DNA from: JAFEDN01 sp963712715
GTDB lineage: Bacteria; Pseudomonadota; Gammaproteobacteria; Coxiellales; Coxiellaceae
Reading direction: 5' to 3'
Length of the DNA: 64,000 nt
Assembly (NCBI GenBank): GCA_963712715.1
Contig: CAVQJI010000037.1
Location: 248,001 to 312,000 of the forward strand
Both the position numbers and the translations under genes were made by a program. Below, one piece after another: positions 56,018 through 64,000 of the stretch (the first letter of the stretch is position 1; each line of letters begins with the position of its first letter). The notes below the pieces were generated by a model. The model was given only the letters and a program-made list of their open reading frames with translations. It had not been told where the DNA came from and ran no database searches.

Positions 56018-56518
56018 GGGGCACCTCCCCCACCACGCATCCGGTGCGCCGTCGCCGCCGATCCTCCGGCGAAGGAGCACCCTGACAGCACGGCTTTTAT
56101 ATCTGTCATGGTGACAAAATGACCCGCAGCGTTACGCCCAAAGCGCGACTTCGCGGGGCTCACCTCTCCATTCCCGCTGAGCAGAACAAGTTCCTGAAGA
56201 TACCCCTCGTTCCAGCAGGAGGCTCACGCCTGTGGAGGCAGACGAATCTCAAACGCGGGCCCCTATTGCCCGTTCATGGCAATCAGTCTTGGCTGCCATC
56301 GCGACAGTGCTTTGATAACGCCGGACGCGGATTTTCGCTCCTGCCGGCGCTTTCGCCAGGGGATTCTGTGGCTGATGGCGAAACGCGCTGTGACTTCTCG
56401 CCACTATCTCGCAGAGGTATGGCGAAGTCCGTCAAACTAGTCCCTCAGCCTGCGATTCGCAGTGTTTGCGGCGCGGCCGCATCGTGAACCCCTGGCAAAG
56501 CCGTGTGAGGAAGAGCGC
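56018..56518. other. Divergent intergenic region
   Basis: Open frames cross this 0.5-kb stretch but none shows protein features. It separates two divergently transcribed genes and should carry both promoters. Confidence 0.4.
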
Positions 56519-58501
56519 ATGATGTCGCAGCAAAATATCTCTGCTTCCACACCCATGGGGGGAACGCTGGTTCCTGGCGGAGCCACCTTTCGCGTCTGGG
56601 CGCCTCGTGCATCAGGCGTGTTTCTCAACGGCACTCTGGGAGGCGCAGCCTGCACCGGACAGAGCCCTGACCTTCTGCTGGCGAACGACGGCAAAGGTTA
56701 TTGGACCGGCCTCTTTCCCCACGCCGCCGAAGGGGATCTCTATCGCTTTCTGGTAGTTGGTACTGGTTCCACCGGTAACAAGCGAGATCCCTATGCGCGC
56801 GAGCTTGCGACCGACGCACCATTTCCCGCGAGCAGTTCTATCCTTCGCTCCGCCACAAGCTATCACTGGCACGATGCTGCCTTTGTGACGCCTGACTTCA
56901 GCAACATGATCGTGTACCAGGTGCACATCGGCACCTACGCCGTTCGAACCGCCGGTGTGAATTCGACTTTCCTGGACGTGATCGGCAAGATCCCTTACCT
57001 GGTCAGCCTGGGAGTGAATGTGCTCCAGCCGTTGCCCGTGGATGAAGTCGAAGCGAACCCGTCCATGGGCTATAACGGCGCCGACTTGTTCTCGCCGGAC
57101 TTCCCCTACGGAGTCACCGATCCAGTAGCACTCACAAGTCATCTCGCAACCATCAATGGCCTTCTTGGCGCAAAGGGCCTGTCCCCACTCGGTGTGCAGG
57201 ATGTCACTTCCGGACACAATCAACTGAAAGCGCTGGTCGACCTCTGTCACGTCTACGGAATAGCAGTGGCGTTCGACGTGGTCTATAACCACGCTGGCGG
57301 ATTCAGCGTGAACAACGCGCTCGACGATCAGTGTCTCTACTACTTCGACAGAGTGCCGGACCGGGGAAACAATAACGACAGCCTGTACTTTACGGATCAG
57401 GACCGGGGTACCGGCGGACTCGCCTTCGCCCTCTGGAATAACGACGTTCGCCAGTTCCTCCTGAACAACGCCTGTTACTACATCAACGAGTTTCATGCCG
57501 ACGGTTTCCGCTACGACGAAATCAGCATCCTGCTCTCTACCAATCGCGACTCGGGCTGGAGCTTCTGCTGCGATCTCACCAGCACCTTCCGCTACATCAA
57601 GCCGCGGCTTCTGCAGAATGCTGAGTACTGGCCTAGTGAATTCGACGACTATCCAAAAACCTGGCCGCAGATCCTCGCTCCGGTCGCAGACGGCGGAAGC
57701 GGGTTCGATGTGGTCCAACACGACGCACTGCGCAAAGCCCTCCGCAGTGTGCTCCAGTCAGCGGCGGCCGGCCAGCAAGCCGCAGTCGACTTCGACAGCC
57801 TCGCACAGGCGCTCTACCCTCCGGGATTTGCTCATGGATGGCAGGCTGTCACCTGTATCGAAAATCACGATGTGGTCTTCACAGGAAGAGAACAACGCGT
57901 TCCTGCTGTTTCCGATTCCTCCAATCGGCGATCGTGGTACGCACGCAGTCGCTCGCGCTTTGCGACCGGCATTCTGCTCACATCTCCCGGCATCCCGCAG
58001 CTCTTTATGGGACAGGAGTTCCTGGAAGACAAACAGTGGAACACGCCGCCCGATCCCTCTTCTCTGATCTGGTGGGACGGCCTCGAGAGCGGGATCGATT
58101 CTGCGATGGTGAACCATCTCCGCTTCACACAGGAACTGATTCGCCTGCGCTGGAATCAGCCCGCATTGCGCGGAGACAACGTCAATCCCTTTCATATCCA
58201 CAACGAGAACCGCGTCCTCGCATATCACCGGTGGCTCGACGGGAGCGGCCAGGACGTCGTCATCGTCGCAACTCTCTCGGAGAGCACCTGGTACAACTAC
58301 GCCATCGGCTTCCCGTTCGCCGGCCGCTGGGCCGAAATGTTCAACAGCGATGTCTACGACAACTGGGTCAACCCCATCGTTGCTGGCAACGGAGGATCGA
58401 TCTCAGTCTCCGGTCCGCCGCTTCACGGCTTTCCGGCGTCGGCTCCCATCGTGATTCCCGCGAACGGGTTTGTCGTCTTCGCGCACGAGCCTAGTCGGTA
58501 G
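56519..58501 (+). CDS. GH13 alpha-glucan enzyme (branching-enzyme-like, with CBM48)
   Basis: The product is ~660 residues from ATG 56519, with GAGGA upstream. An N-terminal CBM48-like domain (GTLVPGGATFRVWAPRASGV) precedes the GH13 barrel with region I AFDVVYNHAG, region II GFRYDEISIL (nucleophile Asp), region III around LQNAEYWPSE (acid/base Glu) and region IV CIENHDVVF. MGYNGADLFSPDF is typical of branching and trehalose-forming enzymes. The exact reaction (branching, debranching or transglycosylation on glucans) cannot be fixed. No signal peptide, so cytosolic. Confidence 0.83.
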   Translation: MMSQQNISASTPMGGTLVPGGATFRVWAPRASGVFLNGTLGGAACTGQSPDLLLANDGKGYWTGLFPHAAEGDLYRFLVVGTGSTGNKRDPYARELATDAPFPASSSILRSATSYHWHDAAFVTPDFSNMIVYQVHIGTYAVRTAGVNSTFLDVIGKIPYLVSLGVNVLQPLPVDEVEANPSMGYNGADLFSPDFPYGVTDPVALTSHLATINGLLGAKGLSPLGVQDVTSGHNQLKALVDLCHVYGIAVAFDVVYNHAGGFSVNNALDDQCLYYFDRVPDRGNNNDSLYFTDQDRGTGGLAFALWNNDVRQFLLNNACYYINEFHADGFRYDEISILLSTNRDSGWSFCCDLTSTFRYIKPRLLQNAEYWPSEFDDYPKTWPQILAPVADGGSGFDVVQHDALRKALRSVLQSAAAGQQAAVDFDSLAQALYPPGFAHGWQAVTCIENHDVVFTGREQRVPAVSDSSNRRSWYARSRSRFATGILLTSPGIPQLFMGQEFLEDKQWNTPPDPSSLIWWDGLESGIDSAMVNHLRFTQELIRLRWNQPALRGDNVNPFHIHNENRVLAYHRWLDGSGQDVVIVATLSESTWYNYAIGFPFAGRWAEMFNSDVYDNWVNPIVAGNGGSISVSGPPLHGFPASAPIVIPANGFVVFAHEPSR

Positions 58502-58736
58502 CCCCGCGAAGTCGCCGGCATCTTCCCCCCATGCTCTCGCACCGATTCACGAAGAAACCGCGACACGTTTCCCGTCGGACGAAGACATGTTTGGGCACGC
58601 GCCACTCCCGTCAGATCCGTAAAGCCTCGCGGGGGCGCTCAGCGCAGGACCCAGATCTGATCCAGAAGTCACGTAGCTTCCGCTCCCCTGACTTAATTCT
58701 TGGAGGACGTCAATGAGAGACGGTGAGACTTTTCGC

Positions 58737-59858
58737 CTACGGCTTGTTGTCCTCCTTTTTCTCCGACCCTATAGGTGTCTCGCCCGTATGCATCACATTC
58801 TGTAAAGTCTCTGGGCTAATCTTCGTACTTGCCTCGCTAGCTCCTTCACCAGATTGTTGGGGCGTCTTCGAATCAATTGCAGTACTTCTAGCAGCAGGTA
58901 CCCTATCACTTGGCGAGAGCTTCGAGGCGAGTCTATCTAGGCTGTCGGGGACAAGCCGCTCGGCAAATCCCGCGAGAAAGGCCCACAAGAAAAGCTTTCC
59001 ATACTCTACGGCTGTTGTGGGCACCGTCTCCCAGGCAAACCAAAAGTGTGACAAGACTTCCTTGCCAGCTTGCGGAGCATAGAAAGCTGGGAAGACAGTG
59101 CCTGTCAAGATGCCACCGATGAACATGAACAACAGGACGGTAGCGAAGATGGCGCCAAGTAGAGGCGACAGCCACAGATAGTAGTCTGCGCTATCGAGGC
59201 CGAAGACACTGATCAACGGATCACCGTCATTCGGAATGCTCTCCATTCGCCGTTGTGAGCTGACAAAACCCCCAAGGATGCCCCAATAAATCACACAAGC
59301 CAGCATTGCGGCAAATTCAAAACGATAGCGACCACAAACGAAAAGCAGGAAAGCACCAAGCAGGATCGTGTATATAACGACAGATAAAATGCAGCGCTTC
59401 GTTAGCGACCTTCGCATTCTCTCCCGCATTGGTATAAGTGAGTAATGCCAATGAAGGACATCAAGGATACGAGTCAGGTCAGCCTTAACCATCGCCAATT
59501 TCGCTGGAGTGTCAGTCTCACTCGGAGGGTTCGAGTTAGTGTATTTTTCGTACACCGATGGACAGGCAATCTCCCGAAAACGTTCCCGGATGATCCAGGT
59601 GTTTCGGTTGACCACCTCAGGCGGCTGCAATGAGAAAACGATATTCTCCAGCAGGAACACATCACCCCAGGTAAGGTCATCAGGCCTTTCGCTGGACTTC
59701 GTGATCACCGCATTTGCGCGGGGGTCGGCAGCGTCTAGGGTGACATATACAGCAATGAGATGGTCAAAGTAGGACCATCCATAGTGTGGTAGATTCGGTG
59801 GGTCTCTTAGATTGAGAACGATACCCAGCCTGCGCCAGAATTTCCGCCAACTTATCAT
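58737..59858 (-). CDS. Membrane protein of unknown function, ~373 aa
   Basis: I prefer the ATG at 59858 (MISWRKFWRRLGIVLNLRDP) because GGAGG lies 8 nt upstream; the frame is open further to 59945. The first ~180 residues are soluble. Four or so membrane helices follow (CILSVVIYTILLGAFLLFV, FAAMLACVIYWGILGGFVS, LLGAIFATVLLFMFIGGIL, LFLWAFLAGFAERLVPD), and the C-terminal ~60 residues are a Ser/Thr/Glu-rich tail. No known motif is seen. Confidence 0.65.
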   Translation of the reverse strand: MISWRKFWRRLGIVLNLRDPPNLPHYGWSYFDHLIAVYVTLDAADPRANAVITKSSERPDDLTWGDVFLLENIVFSLQPPEVVNRNTWIIRERFREIACPSVYEKYTNSNPPSETDTPAKLAMVKADLTRILDVLHWHYSLIPMRERMRRSLTKRCILSVVIYTILLGAFLLFVCGRYRFEFAAMLACVIYWGILGGFVSSQRRMESIPNDGDPLISVFGLDSADYYLWLSPLLGAIFATVLLFMFIGGILTGTVFPAFYAPQAGKEVLSHFWFAWETVPTTAVEYGKLFLWAFLAGFAERLVPDSLDRLASKLSPSDRVPAARSTAIDSKTPQQSGEGASEASTKISPETLQNVMHTGETPIGSEKKEDNKP

Positions 59859-60202
59859 TTGCAAAACCTCCGACAGGGAATGGCTCAACAAATAGAGCTC
59901 GACTCCTGGGCCCGGCAAATGTGACCAGTTTTCCGCGGACAGCAATGATACTGCTGATCACACTGTCACGAAAAGACCTTTCTCAGATGAGGCGCTGGAA
60001 AGGTATGGTTCTATCTCCGAGCGGCTTCAGCGAGGGGTTGAAGAGATCTGCGCGGGTCCCTCTCGAAAAGCTCACTCATCGACGTGCTACAGCCTGCCTC
60101 AAGCCAAAGGCGCTTCCGAAGATGAAGCACGTTGTAATCGTCATTTATAAGCTCTAAACTCCCCCGAATATCTACACTGTCAATGCCGTATAAGGAGGAC
60201 AC
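59859..60202. other. Divergent intergenic region
   Basis: No supported gene lies between the membrane protein (minus) and the M15 peptidase (plus). A strong AAGGAGG ribosome-binding site for the peptidase lies at ~60,192-60,198. Confidence 0.45.
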
Positions 60203-60721
60203 ATGGATAAGAGAAGTGAGGCGGTTCTGGCAAATGTGGATTCCGGCTTAGCAGACAAGGTTCGTGCAGCGGCAAATCAGCTCGCCACGTTAGGAACATA
60301 TCTCCTTGTTGTTTCGGGTCTGCGCACAGCGGCAGAACAGAATGCACTGTATGCGCAGGGACGGAATGGCGCGCCGGGCCACATTGTGACAAACACTAAA
60401 GCTGGTCACTCAATGCATAACTATGGTCTAGCAGCTGACGTTGTGCAGTATCTGTCTGGAAAGTCGGGGCAGCTTAACTGGGATTCGAATACACCCCAAT
60501 TTAGAGCTATGGTCGCCGCCCTTGAAGCCCAAGGGCTCGTCTGGGGAGGCGATTGGAAGACATTCCCAGACCCTGATCATTTCCAGATGCCAGGCATTCC
60601 CGCCAGTCCAAACGGCGCAATGCTCGCCGATTACGGTGATGGCGGGCAAGCAAGTCTTAGGTCAATTTGGAGTCTTAGGTCAATTTGGAGCAAAGCCGCC
60701 GCAGGGACTTATGCCGTTTGA
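60203..60721 (+). CDS. M15-family peptidoglycan peptidase
   Basis: This 172-residue protein has the M15 zinc site HxxxxxxD (H72, D79) in HSMHNYGLAADV and the third ligand H126 in DPDHFQM. VSGLRTAAEQNALYAQGR is the usual N-terminal signature of CwlK/phage-endolysin-type L-Ala-D-Glu peptidases. It cuts the stem peptide of peptidoglycan. No signal peptide is visible, so export needs a holin-like or other route. The C-terminus carries a tandem duplication (LRSIWSLRSIW). A strong AAGGAGG precedes the ATG. Confidence 0.85.
   Translation: MDKRSEAVLANVDSGLADKVRAAANQLATLGTYLLVVSGLRTAAEQNALYAQGRNGAPGHIVTNTKAGHSMHNYGLAADVVQYLSGKSGQLNWDSNTPQFRAMVAALEAQGLVWGGDWKTFPDPDHFQMPGIPASPNGAMLADYGDGGQASLRSIWSLRSIWSKAAAGTYAV
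60653..60688 (+). repeat. 18-bp perfect tandem duplication inside the M15 gene
   Basis: AGTCTTAGGTCAATTTGG occurs twice in a row (60653-60670, 60671-60688). It is in frame and adds six residues (SLRSIW) near the C-terminus. Confidence 0.85.
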
Positions 60722-60722
60722 T

Positions 60723-60747
60723 ACGACGAAACCTTCGGTTTCGTCGT
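60723..60747 (+). terminator. Hairpin after the M15 gene
   Basis: ACGACGAAACC and GGTTTCGTCGT form an 11-bp perfect stem around TTC, immediately after the stop. No T tract follows, so termination efficiency is uncertain, but position and strength suit a terminator. Confidence 0.55.
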
Positions 60748-60959
60748 CGCCGCTTCGGCTCGACCGAGGAGTGAAAAAATGTGCTTGGTACGTTCGTAAC
60801 CAGTCACCTTAGCAATGAGCTATATACGACGAATATTGATGTCCGGATTATCAAAGTCTTTATCTCGACGTTGGTAACTGCGCCGGATGGACCTCCGGCT
60901 CAACAGGGAACTCTCCTTGGCGCAGCTGATGAACCTGCCAGCACATCTTCGGATCAACA

Positions 60960-62366
60960 TCAGAAAGCATTCGCCATCTTGACGTTGGGATGGCTTCCTT
61001 CGCCCGCTCCGAAGGCAATGTAGCCGCGCAGAACGATCTTGTTCTGCACAGCGACCGAAACGCCGACGCCTATATCGGTTCGCATTCCATTCGAAGCCAG
61101 CTGGCCGGGGGCTAAGGCAACATTGCCGGCATCAAAGAAGGTATAAAGCCCGTACTGGCCCAACGGGTGCTTCTTCAGGCCGATCTGCGCAATGGGCTTA
61201 TCGAAGTCCACCTGCGCGAGCAATTGATTTGGTGCGCGCAACCGATAATCGACCAGTCCGCGCAGGGTATCAATGCCCTCGAAATCCGCACCGCCGAGCG
61301 TAGGCTGCAGATAGAATGGAACACGACTTTCCGTTCCGGTGTAAGAAGCAGTGACTCGTCCGGCGACGGTGACGGTTCCCGCCAGGCATGAGCCGGTCAC
61401 CTGCTGCATGCACAAGGCATCTTTCCACCACGGTCGATTGGCGAAGTCTGGGTTGCTCCATCGGCCGTTTCCTTTGGCCCGCTTCAATAGATCCACGCTC
61501 ACGTCGGCCCAGCCATCGAGGCGGTCGAACGAGTATTGATTAGAGCCTTGATCAAAGTAGTGCCGGTACATCACCTCGGCTTCATGTCTTTCCCAGAGGA
61601 TCGGCCTGGCCGTTGGCGTGCGGATGCTTAAGCCTACTCCGACTTCTAGGAAGTCCGGCTGCGTGGTGGAAGCCGGTGCTCCCGGCTCACCGTAAAAGGT
61701 ATTCACTGATGGCAGCGATGTGTCAGTCACACCTTTTGTCACCGGCCGCAAATACTTCAGCTCGCCTAGGCCTCCTACGATTCCCGCTCGGCCGCTTACA
61801 TAAGGCAGCGGCATGTAGCCGTTGGCTCCGACCCAAGTTTCCTGTTGGCGATACACGGCGTGACCTGCAAGAGTGCTCGAGGGCCCTAGGCCGTAGAAGT
61901 CCTGGGTCCGCAGGTCGAATCGAACCAGATTAAGATCTAGGTTGCCCTTGGTGTCATCGGTCTGCCCCGGGCGCCCGTTTTTACCTTTGATCTCGATTGG
62001 CCGTATCGGCCTGAAGACTATGCGATATTGTCCGCTGGCCACATAGGACGAGTTCATCGAATACAAGCCTTTGAGAGTGAACTTGTGATTGGCATCCGGT
62101 GCATACACCACGTGAACGCCGCCTCCAAACCCGCTGCCAGTACCGATATTTCCCATCGTTGGGCCCACGGGGTCCAAAGTGAAAAGGTCGATCGCACACT
62201 CCTCAAGGGTATGAAATCTCCAGGCCGGCTCAGCTTGCGAAGGTGGAGGCGTGGCCGGCGGTGTGCCGAAACCGGCGCGGCACACAGATTTGGTCGTCGT
62301 CCAGCTCTCCGCATGCACGCTCGCGGTTGCGAGCAACCCCAACAGCAAAACGGCTACGCATCTCAT
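60960..62366 (-). CDS. Secreted, probably outer-membrane beta-barrel protein
   Basis: This 468-residue protein has a clear signal peptide (MRCVAVLLLGLLATASVHA). The rest alternates short beta-like stretches with Gly and aromatic residues, and includes YGLYTFFDAGNVAL and the C-terminal KIVLRGYIAFGAGEG, resembling bacterial surface-antigen/Omp85-type barrels. The assignment is structural only. Its ATG overlaps the stop of the phosphoesterase gene by 4 bp, so the two are translated together. Confidence 0.68.
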   Translation of the reverse strand: MRCVAVLLLGLLATASVHAESWTTTKSVCRAGFGTPPATPPPSQAEPAWRFHTLEECAIDLFTLDPVGPTMGNIGTGSGFGGGVHVVYAPDANHKFTLKGLYSMNSSYVASGQYRIVFRPIRPIEIKGKNGRPGQTDDTKGNLDLNLVRFDLRTQDFYGLGPSSTLAGHAVYRQQETWVGANGYMPLPYVSGRAGIVGGLGELKYLRPVTKGVTDTSLPSVNTFYGEPGAPASTTQPDFLEVGVGLSIRTPTARPILWERHEAEVMYRHYFDQGSNQYSFDRLDGWADVSVDLLKRAKGNGRWSNPDFANRPWWKDALCMQQVTGSCLAGTVTVAGRVTASYTGTESRVPFYLQPTLGGADFEGIDTLRGLVDYRLRAPNQLLAQVDFDKPIAQIGLKKHPLGQYGLYTFFDAGNVALAPGQLASNGMRTDIGVGVSVAVQNKIVLRGYIAFGAGEGSHPNVKMANAF

Positions 62367-63781
62367 ACCTTCAAACCTTGATGCGCCGCGACCGCTGCTT
62401 TTCCGACTGCCTGCACGAACGCGCCGGCGGTGCTCGCCTGATGCAGAACCTCTGCGGGCTCCGCCACCTGTCGCGATTGCGGCAATGATGCATTTACGCT
62501 GCGCGCAGTTTGCACGGCTTGATGCTGCAGGTCCGAGAGCGGCGCTTGTGCCGCCGCTGCCGCCTGAATTCGTGGAATGACCCCGCCGTAGGCTGGCGCG
62601 GCAAACACCGGCCAGTCATCGCGAGGCGCCATCGCAAGATCCAGTAGGCTGTCGAGAGTGTTCGCGGCCTGCGCTCGCGCATACTGCGCGTCCGTCGGCC
62701 ATGTGTTGGTGAGGAGTTTGAGGGCCGTCGCTATGATCGACGTGTGATCGAAGATTGTTTTCGAGATCGTACCTGGCCGAATATATGGCGATATCACAAC
62801 TGCAGGGACGCGAACGCCACTCATTTTGAAGTCGAATTGCGGATTCACGGAGCTTAGCCCATCAGGTGAGGGAAGCGGCACCGGTTTCACATGATCGTAG
62901 AGGCCGCCGTGCTCGTCGTAGACGATCAGTAAGACACTGCTGTGCCACAGGTCATCGTTCTGGCGAATCGCATTATAGACGTTATGGATCAGCGTCTCGC
63001 CGTCGCGGACATCGCTGTCAGGATGCTGGTCGGTCTCAGGAAGCACTCCACCGGTCGATATGTCGGCCGGGTGATAGCGAGGTTCTATGAAGCAGTATGC
63101 GGGCATATGATCCGCCGGGCCCGCACACATAGCGGCGAAGTTGCTGTAGTCCTGGTAGAAGAGGTTCTCGTGCGCCATGAGGCCGGAGAAGCTGAGCGTT
63201 TCCGACCAGTCCGACCAGAATATGCAGGAGGGAACTTGATGCTTCCACAACTCCTCATACACGGTATAGAAGCCCTGGTAGAACTCGGGCGCCATATCCA
63301 GCCGCCCCCGCGATGTGCCGCAGTGGACATAGAGCCGGTTCGGCAGTGTTGGACCGGGAATCGATGAAAACCAGTGGTCGCAGACTGCATAGCTGCGAGC
63401 CAGAGTCGTCAGCACCGGGAGCGACTTCGGGTTGAAGCACTTCATAATGTTCGCGCCGGCCGCCGCGCTGCCGCTCTTGGCTTCATAGTTGTTAACGAAG
63501 CCGGACATATCGGGCTGCTGCCCCGAAACGGGGTTTTGGGTACCGTAAAGCTGCTGAACCACGTCGGGGAAGTGGTGGTTCGGATCTGCTTTCAGATCGC
63601 CTGTGGGCCTCGCGTCGCGCGAAGCAAAGATCTTCTTTTCAGTGGAATCTTCGTTAAAGGGAAGCGCGGCCGGGTCCAAGCCTTCAATGTCATAGTCCGG
63701 GCTCTTCATGAAGCCCAGCATGTGATCCAGGCTCCGGTTTTCCATCATCAAGACGAAGAAATGATTGATCTGCGCTGGCAC
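62363..63781 (-). CDS. Phosphoesterase family protein (phospholipase C / acid phosphatase type)
   Basis: This 472-residue protein begins with GTG at 63781, with GGAG 6 nt upstream. FFVLMMENRSLDHMLGFM is the metal-site start of the phosphoesterase superfamily (PF04185), and VLLIVYDEHGGLYDHVKPVP carries further metal ligands of the alkaline-phosphatase-like fold. Substrates are phospholipids or phosphomonoesters. No signal peptide is visible. It is coupled to the downstream barrel-like gene. Confidence 0.85.
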   Translation of the reverse strand: MPAQINHFFVLMMENRSLDHMLGFMKSPDYDIEGLDPAALPFNEDSTEKKIFASRDARPTGDLKADPNHHFPDVVQQLYGTQNPVSGQQPDMSGFVNNYEAKSGSAAAGANIMKCFNPKSLPVLTTLARSYAVCDHWFSSIPGPTLPNRLYVHCGTSRGRLDMAPEFYQGFYTVYEELWKHQVPSCIFWSDWSETLSFSGLMAHENLFYQDYSNFAAMCAGPADHMPAYCFIEPRYHPADISTGGVLPETDQHPDSDVRDGETLIHNVYNAIRQNDDLWHSSVLLIVYDEHGGLYDHVKPVPLPSPDGLSSVNPQFDFKMSGVRVPAVVISPYIRPGTISKTIFDHTSIIATALKLLTNTWPTDAQYARAQAANTLDSLLDLAMAPRDDWPVFAAPAYGGVIPRIQAAAAAQAPLSDLQHQAVQTARSVNASLPQSRQVAEPAEVLHQASTAGAFVQAVGKAAVAAHQGLKV

Positions 63782-63870
63782 GGTAATCTCCGAAGGACTT
63801 TACGCTAGGGGAGCCACAATCCTCATTTTTCAACTCCACGGTTGCGAACGCACTGCTAGCGTTGCGCATC

Positions 63871-64000
63871 CTACACGTGCATCAGGAACTCTGGATTGTC
63901 AGTCAACTTACAGAGAAACGGCAGCGGCTTAAAATCCCGGTCGAATTTGAAGATCTTGTTCTGCGTACGGCTCGCGATGTAGAGGTTGCCCTTCTTCGAA
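63871..64000 (-). CDS. C-terminus of a probable NHL-repeat/beta-propeller protein (5' end outside window)
   Basis: The frame enters from the right edge and reads KKGNLYIASRTQNKIFKFD, RDFKPLPFLCKLTDNPEF and LMHV before the stop at 63871-63873. GNLYIASRTQNKIFKFD is typical of an NHL or SMP-30-like propeller blade. It lies 89 bp upstream of the phosphoesterase gene on the same strand. Confidence 0.55.
   Translation of the reverse strand, partial: SKKGNLYIASRTQNKIFKFDRDFKPLPFLCKLTDNPEFLMHV

Noticed and set aside
56612..57721. 369-residue minus-strand ORF
   Set aside because: Antisense to the GH13 gene, whose four catalytic regions are intact on the plus strand.
1..64000. CRISPR arrays, rRNA genes, riboswitches
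   Set aside because: I looked for regularly spaced repeats and conserved rRNA or aptamer stretches on both strands and found none.

Overview
The window is two unrelated genomes joined at about position 28,130-28,140. Bases 1 to ~28,130 are AT-rich. Their gene content (uracil phosphoribosyltransferase/uridine kinase, a Thr tRNA, KfrA-like proteins, JmjC oxygenases) suggests a gammaproteobacterium, possibly Legionellales; that placement is inference. Bases from ~28,140 to the end are GC-rich with gene families common in soil Acidobacteria (ThuA / Gfo-Idh-MocA / sugar isomerase run, multicopper oxidase, PQQ protein, HAE1-type RND pump). Both flanking genes are cut in mid-coding at the junction, so a chimeric contig is more likely than a natural transfer.

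Left part. Positions 1-1,071 hold the upp-udk pair and tRNA-Thr(UGU). An ISL3-type transposase remnant follows. Positions 1,784-13,820 are a probable defence island: a 50-bp perfect palindrome precedes a KfrA-like gene, then come three very large intact minus-strand genes, then a second decayed KfrA-like copy in direct orientation. The three genes are two HD-domain + GHKL (Hsp90-like) ATPase proteins and an XRE-HTH + PDDEXK nuclease + STAND NTPase protein that resembles Avs-type phage sensors in layout. Positions 14,138-15,898 carry a zeta-like kinase pair and a frameshifted RES-domain toxin gene.

Positions 16,614-26,300 look like a hybrid biosynthetic cluster for a modified peptide (RiPP). 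A plus-strand arm carries an MNIO (DUF692) enzyme and an overlapping partner. A convergent minus-strand operon has a good promoter, tiny Cys-containing peptide ORFs, an intergenic hairpin, an RRE/PqqD-like radical SAM-SPASM maturase, two JmjC oxygenase genes, a cupin protein and an ABC exporter. I do not recognise this enzyme combination. Several members carry single-base frameshifts, so the cluster is either decaying or affected by sequencing indels. A 280-bp MITE with 24-bp perfect terminal repeats and 11-bp target duplications sits just upstream of the operon promoter.

Right part. Positions 28,140-35,485 are a plus-strand run: ThuA end, oxidoreductase, isomerase, multicopper oxidase, tri-haem cytochrome c, PQQ beta-propeller and an FG-GAP protein that ends abruptly beside a DUF4132-type remnant. 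An RND pump and adaptor follow on the minus strand. Positions ~40,600-45,430 are a degenerate island: tyrosine recombinase, DUF1016 nuclease pseudogene, fragments of rtcB and of a BCS1-like gene, and a tRNA 3'-end-like piece. The remainder holds a membrane patatin-like protein, two tiny ORFs, a secreted-protein operon, a 1,231-residue membrane orphan, a GH13 enzyme, a membrane protein, an M15 peptidase, and a secreted protein / phosphoesterase operon.
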